This document shows, one piece after another, positions 1 through 9,317 of a DNA stretch of 25,558 bases. The notes below the pieces were generated by a model, which did no database searches, was not told the origin of the DNA, and was given only the letters and a program-made list of their open reading frames with translations. The stretch comes from JBEVMS01 sp040508515 (lineage in GTDB: Bacteria > Pseudomonadota > Gammaproteobacteria > Xanthomonadales > Rhodanobacteraceae), in NCBI GenBank assembly GCA_040508515.1, contig JBEVMS010000103.1:1-25558 (forward strand), read 5' to 3'. Made by a program: the position numbers and the translations under genes. Position 1 is the first letter of the stretch, and each line of letters opens with the position of its first letter.

Positions 1-459
1 AACAGCTACAAGCGCCTGGTGCCGGGCTACGAAGCGCCGGTGATGCTGGCCTATTCGGCCCGCAACCGCTCGGCCAGCTGCCGCATTCCCTATGTGTCCA
101 GCCCCAAGGGTCGGCGCATCGAGGTGCGCTTCCCCGATCCGGTGCAGTCGGGCTACCTGACTTTCACCGCGCTGATGATGGCCGGCCTGGACGGCATCCT
201 CAACAAGATCGACCCGGGTGCGCCGGCCGACAAGGATCTGTACGACCTGCCGCCCGAAGAAGAGAAGAACATCCCGCAGGTGTGCTCCAGCCTGGACGCC
301 GCGCTGGACGCGCTGGACAAGGACCGCGACTTCCTCAAGGCCGGCGGCGTGTTCACCGACGACTTCATCGATGCCTACATCGCCTTGAAGATGCAGGAAG
401 TGACCCGTTACCGCGCCAGCACCCATCCGCTGGAATTCCAGATGTACTACGCGATCTGA
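1..459 (+). CDS. glnA: Glutamine synthetase type I, C-terminal part (partial at window start)
   Basis: This is the last 152 codons of glutamine synthetase, which makes glutamine from glutamate, ammonia and ATP in the cytoplasm. The reading frame is open from base 1, so the gene begins outside the window. The first residues (NSYKRLVPGYEAPV) match the conserved active-site segment of GlnA, followed by the Arg-rich stretch SARNRSAS. The sequence LYDLPPEE follows, whose Tyr (codon 241-243) aligns with the adenylylation-site tyrosine of class I-beta enzymes. This suggests control by GlnE, by family knowledge. The C-terminus ends in QMYYAI, close to the usual MYYS-type end. A perfect hairpin lies directly downstream, then ntrB and ntrC, the classic glnA-ntrBC order. 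Identification is near certain. Confidence 0.97.
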   Translation, partial: NSYKRLVPGYEAPVMLAYSARNRSASCRIPYVSSPKGRRIEVRFPDPVQSGYLTFTALMMAGLDGILNKIDPGAPADKDLYDLPPEEEKNIPQVCSSLDAALDALDKDRDFLKAGGVFTDDFIDAYIALKMQEVTRYRASTHPLEFQMYYAI

Positions 460-485
460 TCGCGCGGGCACTACTGGATTGAACC

Positions 486-511
486 GAAACGGGCGCCACG
501 GCGCCCGTTTC
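486..511 (+). terminator. Perfect 12-bp hairpin between glnA and ntrB
   Basis: Arms 486-497 (GAAACGGGCGCC) and 500-511 are exactly complementary. They are followed by a short pyrimidine run (CCTTT) rather than a long T tract. It sits 26 bases after the glnA stop. It is likely a partial terminator that lets only some transcription reach ntrBC, as is known for enteric glnALG. Confidence 0.6.
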
Positions 512-550
512 CTTTGGCGCCGAACGCGCCCCAAGCCGAGAAAAGCGACG

Positions 551-1603
551 ATGGCGATTGCACCGCGCGGCGGCGCTGCCGATGATGCGGCCATGAGCGA
601 GATGGCCTGGCGCCAGCATGCCGAGCAGATGAGCACCGGGCTGGCCCTGGTCGACACGCGCTTGTGCCTGCAGTGGCTCAACGCCGCCTGCGCCGAACTG
701 CTGGATGTGGGCCCGCGCAGCGCGGTCGGTCAGCCGCTGGCGCAGCTGTTGCGCGATCCGCCGCTGCTGGCGCAGATCGAGCGCGCGCTGCGTGAGCGAC
801 GGGCGCTACAACTGCGCGCGGTCAGCCTGACCTCACTGCGCGGGCAGACCACGCGGGTGGACATCGCCCTGCAACCAGTCGAACCGGACGTCTTGCTGCT
901 GGAAGTGCACGCGCTGGCGGCGCCCGCCGCGGTGGCTACGCCGCTGTCGGCGACCTTGCGCGGTTTCGCGCATGAGGTGAAAAACCCGCTGGCCGGTCTG
1001 CGTGGCGCGGCGCAGTTGCTGCAGCGGCGCGTCGGCGACGAAGATCTGGCGATGCTGGCCGGCCTGGTCATCGCCGAGGCCGACCGGCTGACCGCGCTGG
1101 CCAATCGTTTGCTGCATCACGAAGGCGGCGGCGCGCGCTGGACCAGCGTCAATCTGCATGAGCTGCTGGAGCGATTGTCCGGATTGCTCCAGGCCGAACC
1201 GGCGGCGCCGCAGTTGCGCCACGACTACGACCCCAGCCTGCCCGACGTGCAGGGCGATCCGGACCGCTTGCAGCAAGTGCTGCTCAATCTGGCACGCAAC
1301 GCGATCGAGGCGGGCGCGCGCACCGTGACGTTGCGCACGCGGGTCGAGCACGGCATCCGCATGGGCGAGCGCACCGTGCGCACTGCGCTACGCGTGGACC
1401 TGATCGACGACGGCGCCGGCGTGCCCGAGGCGTTACGCGACAATCTGTTCCAGCCGCTGGTTTCCGGCCGCGCCGATGGCAGCGGGCTGGGCCTGGCGCT
1501 CTCGCGCGAGATCGCCCGCGAGCACGGCGGCGAACTGCGCTACACGAGCCGCGCCGGCGAGACGGTATTCTCGCTGTATCTGCCACTGCTGCAGCACGAC
1601 TGA
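551..1603 (+). CDS. ntrB: Nitrogen regulation sensor histidine kinase NtrB (NRII)
   Basis: NtrB phosphorylates and dephosphorylates NtrC in response to the PII protein, coupling transcription to nitrogen supply. With the ATG at 551 the protein has 350 residues, normal for the family. An N-terminal PAS-like sensor region (about 18-120) is followed by the phospho-acceptor box AHEVKNPLAGLRGA with His141. The N box QQVLLNLARNAIEAG and the ATP-binding G boxes DDGAGVP and GSGLGLALS come next. The frame is also open upstream to a TTG at 479, but that extension runs through the glnA hairpin and is Arg-rich, so I exclude it. ATG 593 is a possible shorter start. No membrane segment is visible, as expected for a cytoplasmic kinase. 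ntrC follows after 25 bases, so the two are probably cotranscribed. Confidence 0.93.
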   Translation: MAIAPRGGAADDAAMSEMAWRQHAEQMSTGLALVDTRLCLQWLNAACAELLDVGPRSAVGQPLAQLLRDPPLLAQIERALRERRALQLRAVSLTSLRGQTTRVDIALQPVEPDVLLLEVHALAAPAAVATPLSATLRGFAHEVKNPLAGLRGAAQLLQRRVGDEDLAMLAGLVIAEADRLTALANRLLHHEGGGARWTSVNLHELLERLSGLLQAEPAAPQLRHDYDPSLPDVQGDPDRLQQVLLNLARNAIEAGARTVTLRTRVEHGIRMGERTVRTALRVDLIDDGAGVPEALRDNLFQPLVSGRADGSGLGLALSREIAREHGGELRYTSRAGETVFSLYLPLLQHD

Positions 1604-1628
1604 TGGCAGGCATCACCCGGAATTTCGC

Positions 1629-3008
<1,380 letters not shown>

Positions 3009-3016
3009 GCTTCCGC

Positions 3017-3124
3017 ATGCCGATCAGCCGACCACCCCGATCAATCCACCCCGACAGCGCATCGCGCATGCGCAACGCCACCGTGACCTGCATGCTGGGC
3101 ATCTCGCGCCAGCGCCGTCCCTGA
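3017..3124 (+). pseudogene. Chimeric 35-codon remnant ORF inside the duplication
   Basis: An uninterrupted 35-codon frame starts like the GNAT gene (ATGCCGATCAG versus ATGACCGATCAG at 3134). It ends like NtrC: its last residues are RNATVTCMLGISRQRRP, against RNTLTRKLGTSRQRRS at the real ntrC end. It is best explained as the junction left by tandem duplication of a segment holding the ntrC end and the GNAT start. The key helix-turn-helix residues are lost. It is probably not a functional gene, although translation cannot be excluded. Confidence 0.6.
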
Positions 3125-3133
3125 GCTTTCTCA

Positions 3134-3607
3134 ATGACCGATCAGTCCACTCCGATGAGCGCACCGCGCGTGCGCGACGCCAGCCCCGCCGACCAGCCCG
3201 CGCTGGTGCAATGGAACCAGGCGATGGCCTGGGAAACCGAGCACAAGGCGCTCGATCCCGAGGTGCTGACGCGCGGGGTGGCGGCGGTGTTGGTCGATCC
3301 GCGGCGCGGCTTTTACCTGATCGCCGAGCGCGCCGACGAAGCGGTGGGGTGCCTGATGGTCACCTACGAGTGGAGCGATTGGCGCGCCGGCGATTTCTGG
3401 TGGATCCAGAGCGTCTACGTGGCGCCCGCGGCGCGGCGCGGCGGTGTGTTCCGCGCGCTCTACGCCGAGGTGGCGCAGCGCGCCCAGCGCGCCGGCGCGG
3501 TCGGTCTGCGCTTGTATGTGGAGAGCGACAACCAGCGCGCACAGGCGACCTACGCACAACTGGGCATGGCCGCCTGCCATTACCTGATGTACGAACAGGG
3601 CTTCTGA
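3134..3607 (+). CDS. GNAT-family N-acetyltransferase
   Basis: The 157-residue protein has the GNAT fold pattern. A beta strand with the acceptor region is followed by WIQSVYVAPAARRGGVFRALY (85-105), the acetyl-CoA-binding motif A with the R/Q-x-x-G-x-G/A-like turn AARRGG. Later, LYVESDNQRAQATYAQLGM is the motif B strand with the conserved N and Y before a Gly. It transfers an acetyl group to an amine, but the substrate cannot be read from the sequence. The start chosen is ATG 3134; ATG 3155 is also possible. The gene lies between two decayed duplications, one shared with its own start and the ntrC end, the other with the 3' end of the next gene. This suggests a locally unstable position. Confidence 0.88.
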   Translation: MTDQSTPMSAPRVRDASPADQPALVQWNQAMAWETEHKALDPEVLTRGVAAVLVDPRRGFYLIAERADEAVGCLMVTYEWSDWRAGDFWWIQSVYVAPAARRGGVFRALYAEVAQRAQRAGAVGLRLYVESDNQRAQATYAQLGMAACHYLMYEQGF

Positions 3608-3773
3608 GCGATCGGCTCAAGCCTCACGCCTGTGCGGCACGTGCGGCAAACGGGTGTCGTTGTACCGGGTCGCATGGTTTACGTCGCGGCGATGCTGACC
3701 GGACGATCGCGATGGACCGCAGGCCATTGCATTCTTGCCTTACGGCAGGCCTGCGGAGTCCGGCCGCGTCGCG

Positions 3774-3870
3774 AGCGGTGGCCGGTGCATCTGCGTCGGC
3801 GCGGATTGGCGTGCGTCAGCCGATGCGCGCCGGTAGCGGAGCGCGCCGCGCATCGCCTCACTTGCAGTGG
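3774..3870 (-). repeat. Most decayed copy of the 3' end of the 4084-5217 gene
   Basis: On the plus strand, GCGTGCGTCAGCCGATGCGCGCC and nearby bases resemble 4014-4040 and, more weakly, the coding sequence at 4229-4250. The block ends where the better copy begins at 3871. It keeps no reading frame. The bases between the GNAT stop (3608) and 3773 show nothing I can recognise. Confidence 0.5.
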
Positions 3871-4083
3871 AGTGCAGCGGTTCGGTCGGCACGCCCCGCT
3901 GCCCGGCATCCAGCAGGATGCGGCCTAAAAGGTGGGCGGTTCGGCGGCGCGGCCGTGGCGGGCGGTCAGCGTGGCGAGCAGCAGCCCGAGCCTTTGTGGC
4001 GCGTACGGGATAAAGCATGCGCAGCCGATGTGCGCCGAGTCCGGCGCGCGCCACACGCCGCTCGCCACCAGCCACGAGGTAGT
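3871..4083 (-). repeat. Tandem degenerate copy of the 3' end of the neighbouring gene
   Basis: The 23 bases 3871-3893 are identical to 4086-4108, an offset of 215. Resemblance then continues, with scattered substitutions and indels, through the whole unit to about 4083, matching 4086 to roughly 4290. Translated on the minus strand it still ends DAGQRGVPTEPLH, against DARGQLSVPTEPLH in the intact gene. The stop codon is lost and the frame is shifted. It is a non-functional partial duplication of the gene's last 65-70 codons. Confidence 0.85.
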
Positions 4084-5217
4084 TCAGTGCAGCGGTTCGG
4101 TCGGCACGCTCAACTGCCCGCGCGCATCCAGCACGATGCGGCCTAAGGTGTGCAGTTCGGCGGCGCTGCCGTAGCGGGCAGTCAGGGTGGCGAGTAGCAG
4201 CCCGAGCGTCTGCGGCGCCAGCGGATAAGCATGCGCCAGCAGATGCGCGCCGGCACCGGCACGCTGCGCCACGCTGATCGCCACCACGCCCAGGCCGGGC
4301 GCTTCGTGGGCGAACAACTGCGGCGGCTCCAGCGTATCGCGCGGTTCGGCCAGGGTTTCCAGCAAGGTGCCGGCCGGGAATTCGGCGGGCGCGGCGTCCT
4401 GCAATTGCAGCGGCACTCCATGCGCTTGCGCCAGTGCGGCGTACTGGCGCAGTTCGAAGAGGATTCCCGCCAGCTCGTGCGGGCGTTGTTCCAGCGGTCC
4501 GCGTTGTTCGGCCAGCCAGGCCGCCGGGCCGGGCACATGCAGCTTGCCCTCGGCGTAGCGCAGCGGCAGGCCGCGCGCGCTCAGGCTTGATTCGCTGCGG
4601 TACGGGGTCAGCAAGGCCGCTTCCAGCAGCGTCCACAACGGCGCCAGGTTGACGTGCTCGTACTGCACGCAGGTCAGCGCCAGCAGGTCGTTGCGACTGA
4701 GGTAGCGCGCGTGTTCGAGCGTGATGCCGAGCTGGCGCATCAGCCAGTCCGCGGTGCGCGCGCCGGCTTCGCCGCGGCCGACCAGTTCAACTTCCATTCG
4801 CTCGGCCAGTTCCTCGGCCAGTTCGGCCGGCGCCAGCAGGCTCAGCGCCACCAGGCGCATCGGGCCGTCGGCGTAGGTCGGGTCCGGTTGCAGCGGCTGC
4901 GCGGGCATGCGGCCTTCGTGACTGCCGAACGCGACCACGTTTTCCAGATGCCCACGCGGCACCCGGCGGGCCAGTTCGTCCAACGTCGCCCAGACCGGAA
5001 ATCCCGGACGCAGCAGTTCAACCGTATCGAACAACGCGCCGGCCACCCCCAGCCGCGCCTGCGCCACCGCCGGCAGCAACGCGTGTAGATCGGTGGCGAT
5101 CAGCGCGGCCAGTTCGGCCGCCTGGTCGCGGCTCAAGGTCAGTTGCGACGGCACCTCGCCGGCAGCCAATTCCAGCGCCAGCACGGCGGGTAGGGCGACC
5201 AGGGTCTGCGCTTCCAT
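4084..5217 (-). CDS. Conserved-looking protein of unknown function
   Basis: This 377-residue protein is rich in Leu and Ala, has no signal peptide and no clear membrane segment, and looks like a cytoplasmic alpha-helical protein. I do not recognise a named family or catalytic motif. Notable segments are GHLENVVAFGSHEGRMP, YLSRNDLLALTCVQYEH and the C-terminal PTEPLH. ATG 5217 gives MEAQTLVALP, with a weak purine-rich GGAAAG upstream; an in-frame ATG at 5256 would add 13 residues. It is divergent from the thiolase gene across about 116 bases, which must hold both promoters. Its 3' end has been copied downstream at least once. High codon regularity over the full length supports a real gene. Confidence 0.75.
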   Translation of the reverse strand: MEAQTLVALPAVLALELAAGEVPSQLTLSRDQAAELAALIATDLHALLPAVAQARLGVAGALFDTVELLRPGFPVWATLDELARRVPRGHLENVVAFGSHEGRMPAQPLQPDPTYADGPMRLVALSLLAPAELAEELAERMEVELVGRGEAGARTADWLMRQLGITLEHARYLSRNDLLALTCVQYEHVNLAPLWTLLEAALLTPYRSESSLSARGLPLRYAEGKLHVPGPAAWLAEQRGPLEQRPHELAGILFELRQYAALAQAHGVPLQLQDAAPAEFPAGTLLETLAEPRDTLEPPQLFAHEAPGLGVVAISVAQRAGAGAHLLAHAYPLAPQTLGLLLATLTARYGSAAELHTLGRIVLDARGQLSVPTEPLH

Positions 5218-5333
5218 GAGGGCTTTCCGAACGGCAAAGAACTGCGATTCTAGCATTCGCCCGGATGGGCTTTCGCCTCGAAGCTGCGCGGGTTAGCCTT
5301 GGAAGCTCAAGCTCGTATCGGATCAGCCAGGAC

Positions 5334-6620
5334 ATGGAAAACACGCTCAAGCGCGTCGGTGTGATCGGTGGCGTACGCATTCCCTTCTGTCGCAACAACA
5401 CCGCCTATGCCGACGTGGGCAACTTCGGCATGTCGGTCAAGGTACTCGGCACCCTGGTCGAGCGCTTCGGTTTGCATGGAGTGGAACTGGGCGAAGTGGC
5501 GATGGGCGCGGTGATCAAGCACGCCGCCGACTGGAACCTGGCGCGCGAGGCGCTGCTGAGCTCGGGACTGGCGCCGACCACGCCGGGGATCACCACCGCA
5601 CGCGCCTGCGGCACCTCGCTGGATAACGCCATTGCGATCGCCAACAAGATCGCCACCGGGCAGATTCAGGCCGGTATCGCCGGCGGTTCGGACACCACCA
5701 GCGATGTGCCCATCGTGCTGGGCGAGCGCCTGCGCAAGCGGCTGCTGGCGGTCAATCGCGCCAAACGCCTGCCCGATCGCCTGCGCACCGCGTTCAAAGG
5801 GTTTTCGCTGAAAGAACTCAAGCCGGCGTTTCCCGGCGTGGCCGAGCCGCGCACCGGCAAGTCGATGGGCCAGCACTGCGAGCAGATGGCCAAGGAATGG
5901 AAGATCAGCCGCCAGGCGCAGGATCAACTGGCCCTGGACAGCCACCGCAAGCTGGCCGCCGCCTACGAGGCGGGTTTCTTCGACGATCTGGTGGTGCCCT
6001 TTCGCGTGCTTAAACGCGATGGTTTTCTGCGGCCTGACGCCAGCCTGGAAAAACTCGGCGCGCTGAAACCGGCCTTCGACCGCAGCTCCGGCCACGGCAC
6101 GCTGACCGCGGGCAACTCCACGGGCTTGTCCGACGGCGCCGCGGCGGTGTTGCTGGGCACCGACGAATGGGCGGCCAGTCGGGGGTTGACGGTGCAGGCC
6201 TACCTCACGCATGCGGAGGTTTCGGCGGTGGATTTCGTGCACGGCGAGGGTTTGCTGATGGCGCCCACGGTGGCGCTGCCGCGCATGCTCGACCGCGCCG
6301 GATTGAGCCTGCAGGACTTCGATTTCTACGAGATCCACGAGGCGTTCGCCGCGCAGGTGCTGTGCACCTTGCGCGCCTGGGAAAGCGAGGATTACTGCCG
6401 CAACCGGCTAGGCAAGTCCGCCGCGCTGGGCGCCATTGATCCGGCCAAGCTCAACGTCAACGGCTCCAGCTTGGCGACCGGCCATCCCTTCGCCGCCACC
6501 GGCGCGCGCCTCGTCGCCTCGCTGGCCAAACTGTTGCAGCAGAAAGGCTCCGGCCGCGGCTTGATCTCGATCTGCACCGCCGGCGGGATGGGCGTTACCG
6601 CGATTCTCGAGCGGCCCTAG
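5334..6620 (+). CDS. fadI: Acetyl-CoA C-acyltransferase (thiolase, FadI type)
   Basis: Thiolases cleave 3-ketoacyl-CoA with CoA in beta-oxidation or run the reverse condensation. The 428-residue length and the ending CTAGGMGVTAILERP fit the FadI/trifunctional-beta-like group. The nucleophile is Cys92 in ARACGTSLDNA. The other catalytic elements are His335 (EIHEAF), His384 (TGHPFAATGAR) and Cys414 (CTAGG). ATG 5334 is preceded by AGGA with suitable spacing, and the in-frame extension to 5265 is not needed. No fadJ-like hydratase/dehydrogenase gene is next to it, which is unusual for a fadIJ pair, so its partner must be elsewhere. A separate hydroxybutyrate gene lies 9 kb away. Confident as a thiolase, somewhat less for the fadI subtype. 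Confidence 0.9.
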   Translation: MENTLKRVGVIGGVRIPFCRNNTAYADVGNFGMSVKVLGTLVERFGLHGVELGEVAMGAVIKHAADWNLAREALLSSGLAPTTPGITTARACGTSLDNAIAIANKIATGQIQAGIAGGSDTTSDVPIVLGERLRKRLLAVNRAKRLPDRLRTAFKGFSLKELKPAFPGVAEPRTGKSMGQHCEQMAKEWKISRQAQDQLALDSHRKLAAAYEAGFFDDLVVPFRVLKRDGFLRPDASLEKLGALKPAFDRSSGHGTLTAGNSTGLSDGAAAVLLGTDEWAASRGLTVQAYLTHAEVSAVDFVHGEGLLMAPTVALPRMLDRAGLSLQDFDFYEIHEAFAAQVLCTLRAWESEDYCRNRLGKSAALGAIDPAKLNVNGSSLATGHPFAATGARLVASLAKLLQQKGSGRGLISICTAGGMGVTAILERP

Positions 6621-6627
6621 CGCCGGC

Positions 6628-7272
6628 ATGCCACGCTTGCGCACCACCATGGTGTTGAGCGTGCTGCTGCTGGGGGCCGGCGTGGCTGGCACCGCGTGGC
6701 TCAGTGTGTTGAGCGAGGGGCCGCACCGCGTGGCTGGCGCGGGTGCGACGCAGACGCCGCGGACCCTGGCGCCCGTGCAGACACCCCCACGCGCGGCCAC
6801 ACCGAGGGCGTTGTCGCCGCGGGCATCCACCCGCACCACGGCGGCTGCCGTGGCGCATCCTGCGTCGCCGTCGTCGCCGTCGCCACTTGCCCCCGCACCC
6901 GCACCCGCACCCGCACCCGCACCCGAGCTGGCACCCGAGCTGGCACCCGAGCTGGCACTCAGCGCGCCGGCCGACGCGGCGCCGCTGAACCTGCGACCGG
7001 TGCATTCGCCGATGCGGGCGATGCCGTATCGGCAGCTGCGCGAGCATCGCCGCGGCGCGTTGGCTTTAAGGGTCAGCATCGATGGCGCCGGCCGCGTGCG
7101 GCATGCGGCGCTGCATGATTCCAGTGGCGATGCGGTGCTGGACGACTACGCGCTGGCCAGCGTCTATGCCTGGCGCTTCGCGGTGCCGGCGGGGCACGCC
7201 GAGGGCGCGGACGGCGAAGTGACGCTGCGCTTCACCGACAGCACCGACGCCCGCCAAGCCGAACGGCGCTGA
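6628..7272 (+). CDS. TonB-C-like protein with Pro/Ala-rich linker
   Basis: The 214-residue protein begins with an N-terminal hydrophobic segment (about 8-28) that would anchor it in the inner membrane. A long Pro/Ala/Ser/Thr-rich stretch (about 40-120) would span the periplasm. A C-terminal domain of about 80 residues follows (LALRVSIDGAGRVRHAALHDSSGDAVLDDYALASVYAWRF), with the pattern of TonB C-terminal domains: Gly-rich strand, then helix, then W-x-F. This suggests energy transfer or a TonB-like scaffold, by inference. No exbB/exbD is adjacent. The linker contains a perfect minisatellite (6892-6957). The start lies 7 bases after the thiolase stop, so cotranscription is likely. It runs convergently into the PLD gene with one base between stop codons. 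Confidence 0.7.
   Translation: MPRLRTTMVLSVLLLGAGVAGTAWLSVLSEGPHRVAGAGATQTPRTLAPVQTPPRAATPRALSPRASTRTTAAAVAHPASPSSPSPLAPAPAPAPAPAPELAPELAPELALSAPADAAPLNLRPVHSPMRAMPYRQLREHRRGALALRVSIDGAGRVRHAALHDSSGDAVLDDYALASVYAWRFAVPAGHAEGADGEVTLRFTDSTDARQAERR
6892..6957 (+). repeat. In-frame minisatellite in the TonB-like linker
   Basis: Five perfect copies of CCCGCA (6892-6921) are followed by three perfect copies of CCCGAGCTGGCA (6922-6957). They encode (Pro-Ala)5 and then (Pro-Glu-Leu-Ala)3. Unit lengths of 6 and 12 are multiples of three, so copy-number change would lengthen or shorten the linker without a frameshift. Confidence 0.95.
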
Positions 7273-7273
7273 G

Positions 7274-9229
7274 CTACAGAATGCCCTTGACCCCGGCGCC
7301 GAACGCGGTGATCAGGCGGGTGTAGATCAGCTTGGGCGACAGCGCCACCTCGGGGAAGTCGCCGACCGGCTGATAGCAGCGAAAAAACGCCGGATCGTCC
7401 GGTCGCAGCGGCCCACAACCGGGTTTGAGCTGGTAGCTGGTGGCGTAGCGGAACGGCCACAGGTCGAAGATCGGCAGCTTCTCGGAGACATCGCCGATCA
7501 CCTCGTTGAGGTCGGTCAGCAGCGGCACCGCCGCATGGCGTGGGGCGATCACCCAGGCGTTTTCCGGCTGCGTGTCGCGCAGGATCGACTGCCGCAAGCG
7601 GTTGGCGAAGCGCCGGTCGTAGACGATCACCCCCGCCTCGGTGTTGTAGTGATCGGAGCGCGGGTCGAAATTGTGCGAGCCGACCATCGCGAAATAATCG
7701 TCCACCACGATCGACTTGGCGTGCAGCCCGAAGCGGCGCCCGGCGCTGGTCAGCGGCGCCGGGCGGTTGCCCTTGCTGCCCAGCAGGCTGTGCCGCTCGG
7801 TGCCGGGCAGGTGCGCCGCGGCGTTGTTTCCGCCCGCTACCGTGCCGCCGCCGGCGTCGAAGACACGTTGGCCTGGGGCGCTGTCGCCCGCCTCGGCGGC
7901 TGCTTGGATCGGTTCCTCCACGGGCGCCGAGTCGATCCATTCCAGGCTGGAACGTGCGTTGGCGGCCACGGCGCTGACCGCGCGCGGCTTGAGCTCGTAG
8001 ATCTCAAAGCCGTAGTTCTTGAGGTAGCGCTTGCGATGCTTGTAGGACAGCGCATACACCGCGAACGCGTCGGTGGAAGCCAGCGAATTGGTTGACACCA
8101 CGATGCGCGGCGGCGGGGTTTTCTGGCGCAATCGCTCGAAGATTTTCTGCGCGCGCCGGCTCATCACCAGGTAGGGTGTCTGCAGCAGCACCTCGCTCTT
8201 GGCGCCGGCGACCATGCGCATCAGGTGGTGGGTGAACTCCAGCGCATTGCGCTTGCTCGGGTCTTCCGTTTTAGCCGGCAAGTCGCTGTAGAAGTCCACC
8301 TGGCCGGTGGTCAGCAGGCTGGCATCGAGCAACTGCGATTGCAGCCAATCGGGGTCTTGCGCCTCCTGCTGCACGCGCGCCACGCGCGCCGGTTGGTCGT
8401 ATTGCGCTTCCCAGCGCGAGGGTGGCTGCTGATCGCGCCGGATCTGCCGGTTGACGTCGCGCAGGTGGGTCAGCGCCACCGCGCGTTTGTGCCGCCAGAA
8501 TTGGTCGAAGCTGGCAGCCATCGCCTGCGCGGCCGGACCGCCGACCATCACGTCGCGGTCGACATAATCGAAGTCGTCGTCCCAGTCGAAATAGCGGTTC
8601 TGATAATTGCGCCCACCGGTAATGCCGATCGCCTCGTCGATGACGATCACCTTGTTGTGCATGCGCTGGTTAAAGCGCATGAAGCAGCACACGATGCCGG
8701 CGGCGAATTCCAGCGGCGGCGTATGCGCGTTGTGGAAGGTTGGGTTGTAGAGCTTGATCTGGAAGTTGGTGTGCACGCGGGCCAGCCGGTCGAGCAGCAC
8801 CGGGTCGCTGAAGGAGAATAACTGGTCGGCCAGGATGCGCACCTGCACCCCGCGTTGGGCGGCGCGGATCAACTCGTCGAGCATCAGCTTGCCGAGGTCG
8901 TCCTGGTCCCAGATATAGGTCTGCACGTCGATCGTGTGCCGGGCAGCGCGGATCAGATTGATGCGCGCCACGATCGCCGCCTCGCTGTCGTCCAGCAAGG
9001 TCACCACATGCTGCGGCTGCTCGGGCGTGGAGGCGGCCAGCGCCGTGTCGGCCGCCTGTAGCAGCGGCGACGGTTCGGCGCAGTGGTCAGCGCGCGTGCA
9101 ATCGAGCTGGTGGGGCGTGGTTTGCGCAATCAGCGTGTCGGCATGACGAATCTGCGCATGCGACAGCGTGCAGCCCTGCAACAGGGCCGTGGGTAGCAGG
9201 GCGAGGACAAGCAGCCAGCGTAGGCGCAT
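7274..9229 (-). CDS. Phospholipase D-family lipoprotein with two HKD motifs
   Basis: The 651-residue protein starts with a lipoprotein signal whose lipobox is LLQGC, with Cys20 as the lipidated residue, so it is anchored in the envelope. Two phospholipase D active-site motifs are present: MHNKVIVIDEAIGITGG around His191 and GLHAKSIVVDDYFAMVGSHN around His503, each H-x-K-x4-D with a downstream Gly-Gly or Gly-Ser. Such pairs form one active site, acting as phospholipase, phosphatidyltransferase or cardiolipin synthase-like enzymes. The substrate is not evident. A low-complexity Ala/Gly-rich stretch (roughly residues 435-485) separates the halves and looks like a flexible insertion. The gene is convergent with the TonB-like gene, and about 88 non-coding bases separate it from yceI. 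Strong call for family, weak for exact reaction. Confidence 0.9.
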   Translation of the reverse strand: MRLRWLLVLALLPTALLQGCTLSHAQIRHADTLIAQTTPHQLDCTRADHCAEPSPLLQAADTALAASTPEQPQHVVTLLDDSEAAIVARINLIRAARHTIDVQTYIWDQDDLGKLMLDELIRAAQRGVQVRILADQLFSFSDPVLLDRLARVHTNFQIKLYNPTFHNAHTPPLEFAAGIVCCFMRFNQRMHNKVIVIDEAIGITGGRNYQNRYFDWDDDFDYVDRDVMVGGPAAQAMAASFDQFWRHKRAVALTHLRDVNRQIRRDQQPPSRWEAQYDQPARVARVQQEAQDPDWLQSQLLDASLLTTGQVDFYSDLPAKTEDPSKRNALEFTHHLMRMVAGAKSEVLLQTPYLVMSRRAQKIFERLRQKTPPPRIVVSTNSLASTDAFAVYALSYKHRKRYLKNYGFEIYELKPRAVSAVAANARSSLEWIDSAPVEEPIQAAAEAGDSAPGQRVFDAGGGTVAGGNNAAAHLPGTERHSLLGSKGNRPAPLTSAGRRFGLHAKSIVVDDYFAMVGSHNFDPRSDHYNTEAGVIVYDRRFANRLRQSILRDTQPENAWVIAPRHAAVPLLTDLNEVIGDVSEKLPIFDLWPFRYATSYQLKPGCGPLRPDDPAFFRCYQPVGDFPEVALSPKLIYTRLITAFGAGVKGIL

Positions 9230-9317
9230 GGGGGGATGATACGGGGGTTGGCCGTCGAACTCATCTAAAACGCGTCATCGCGTCGCTGGCGGGGCGCAGT
9301 TTGCGCGGGGGCCGCTC

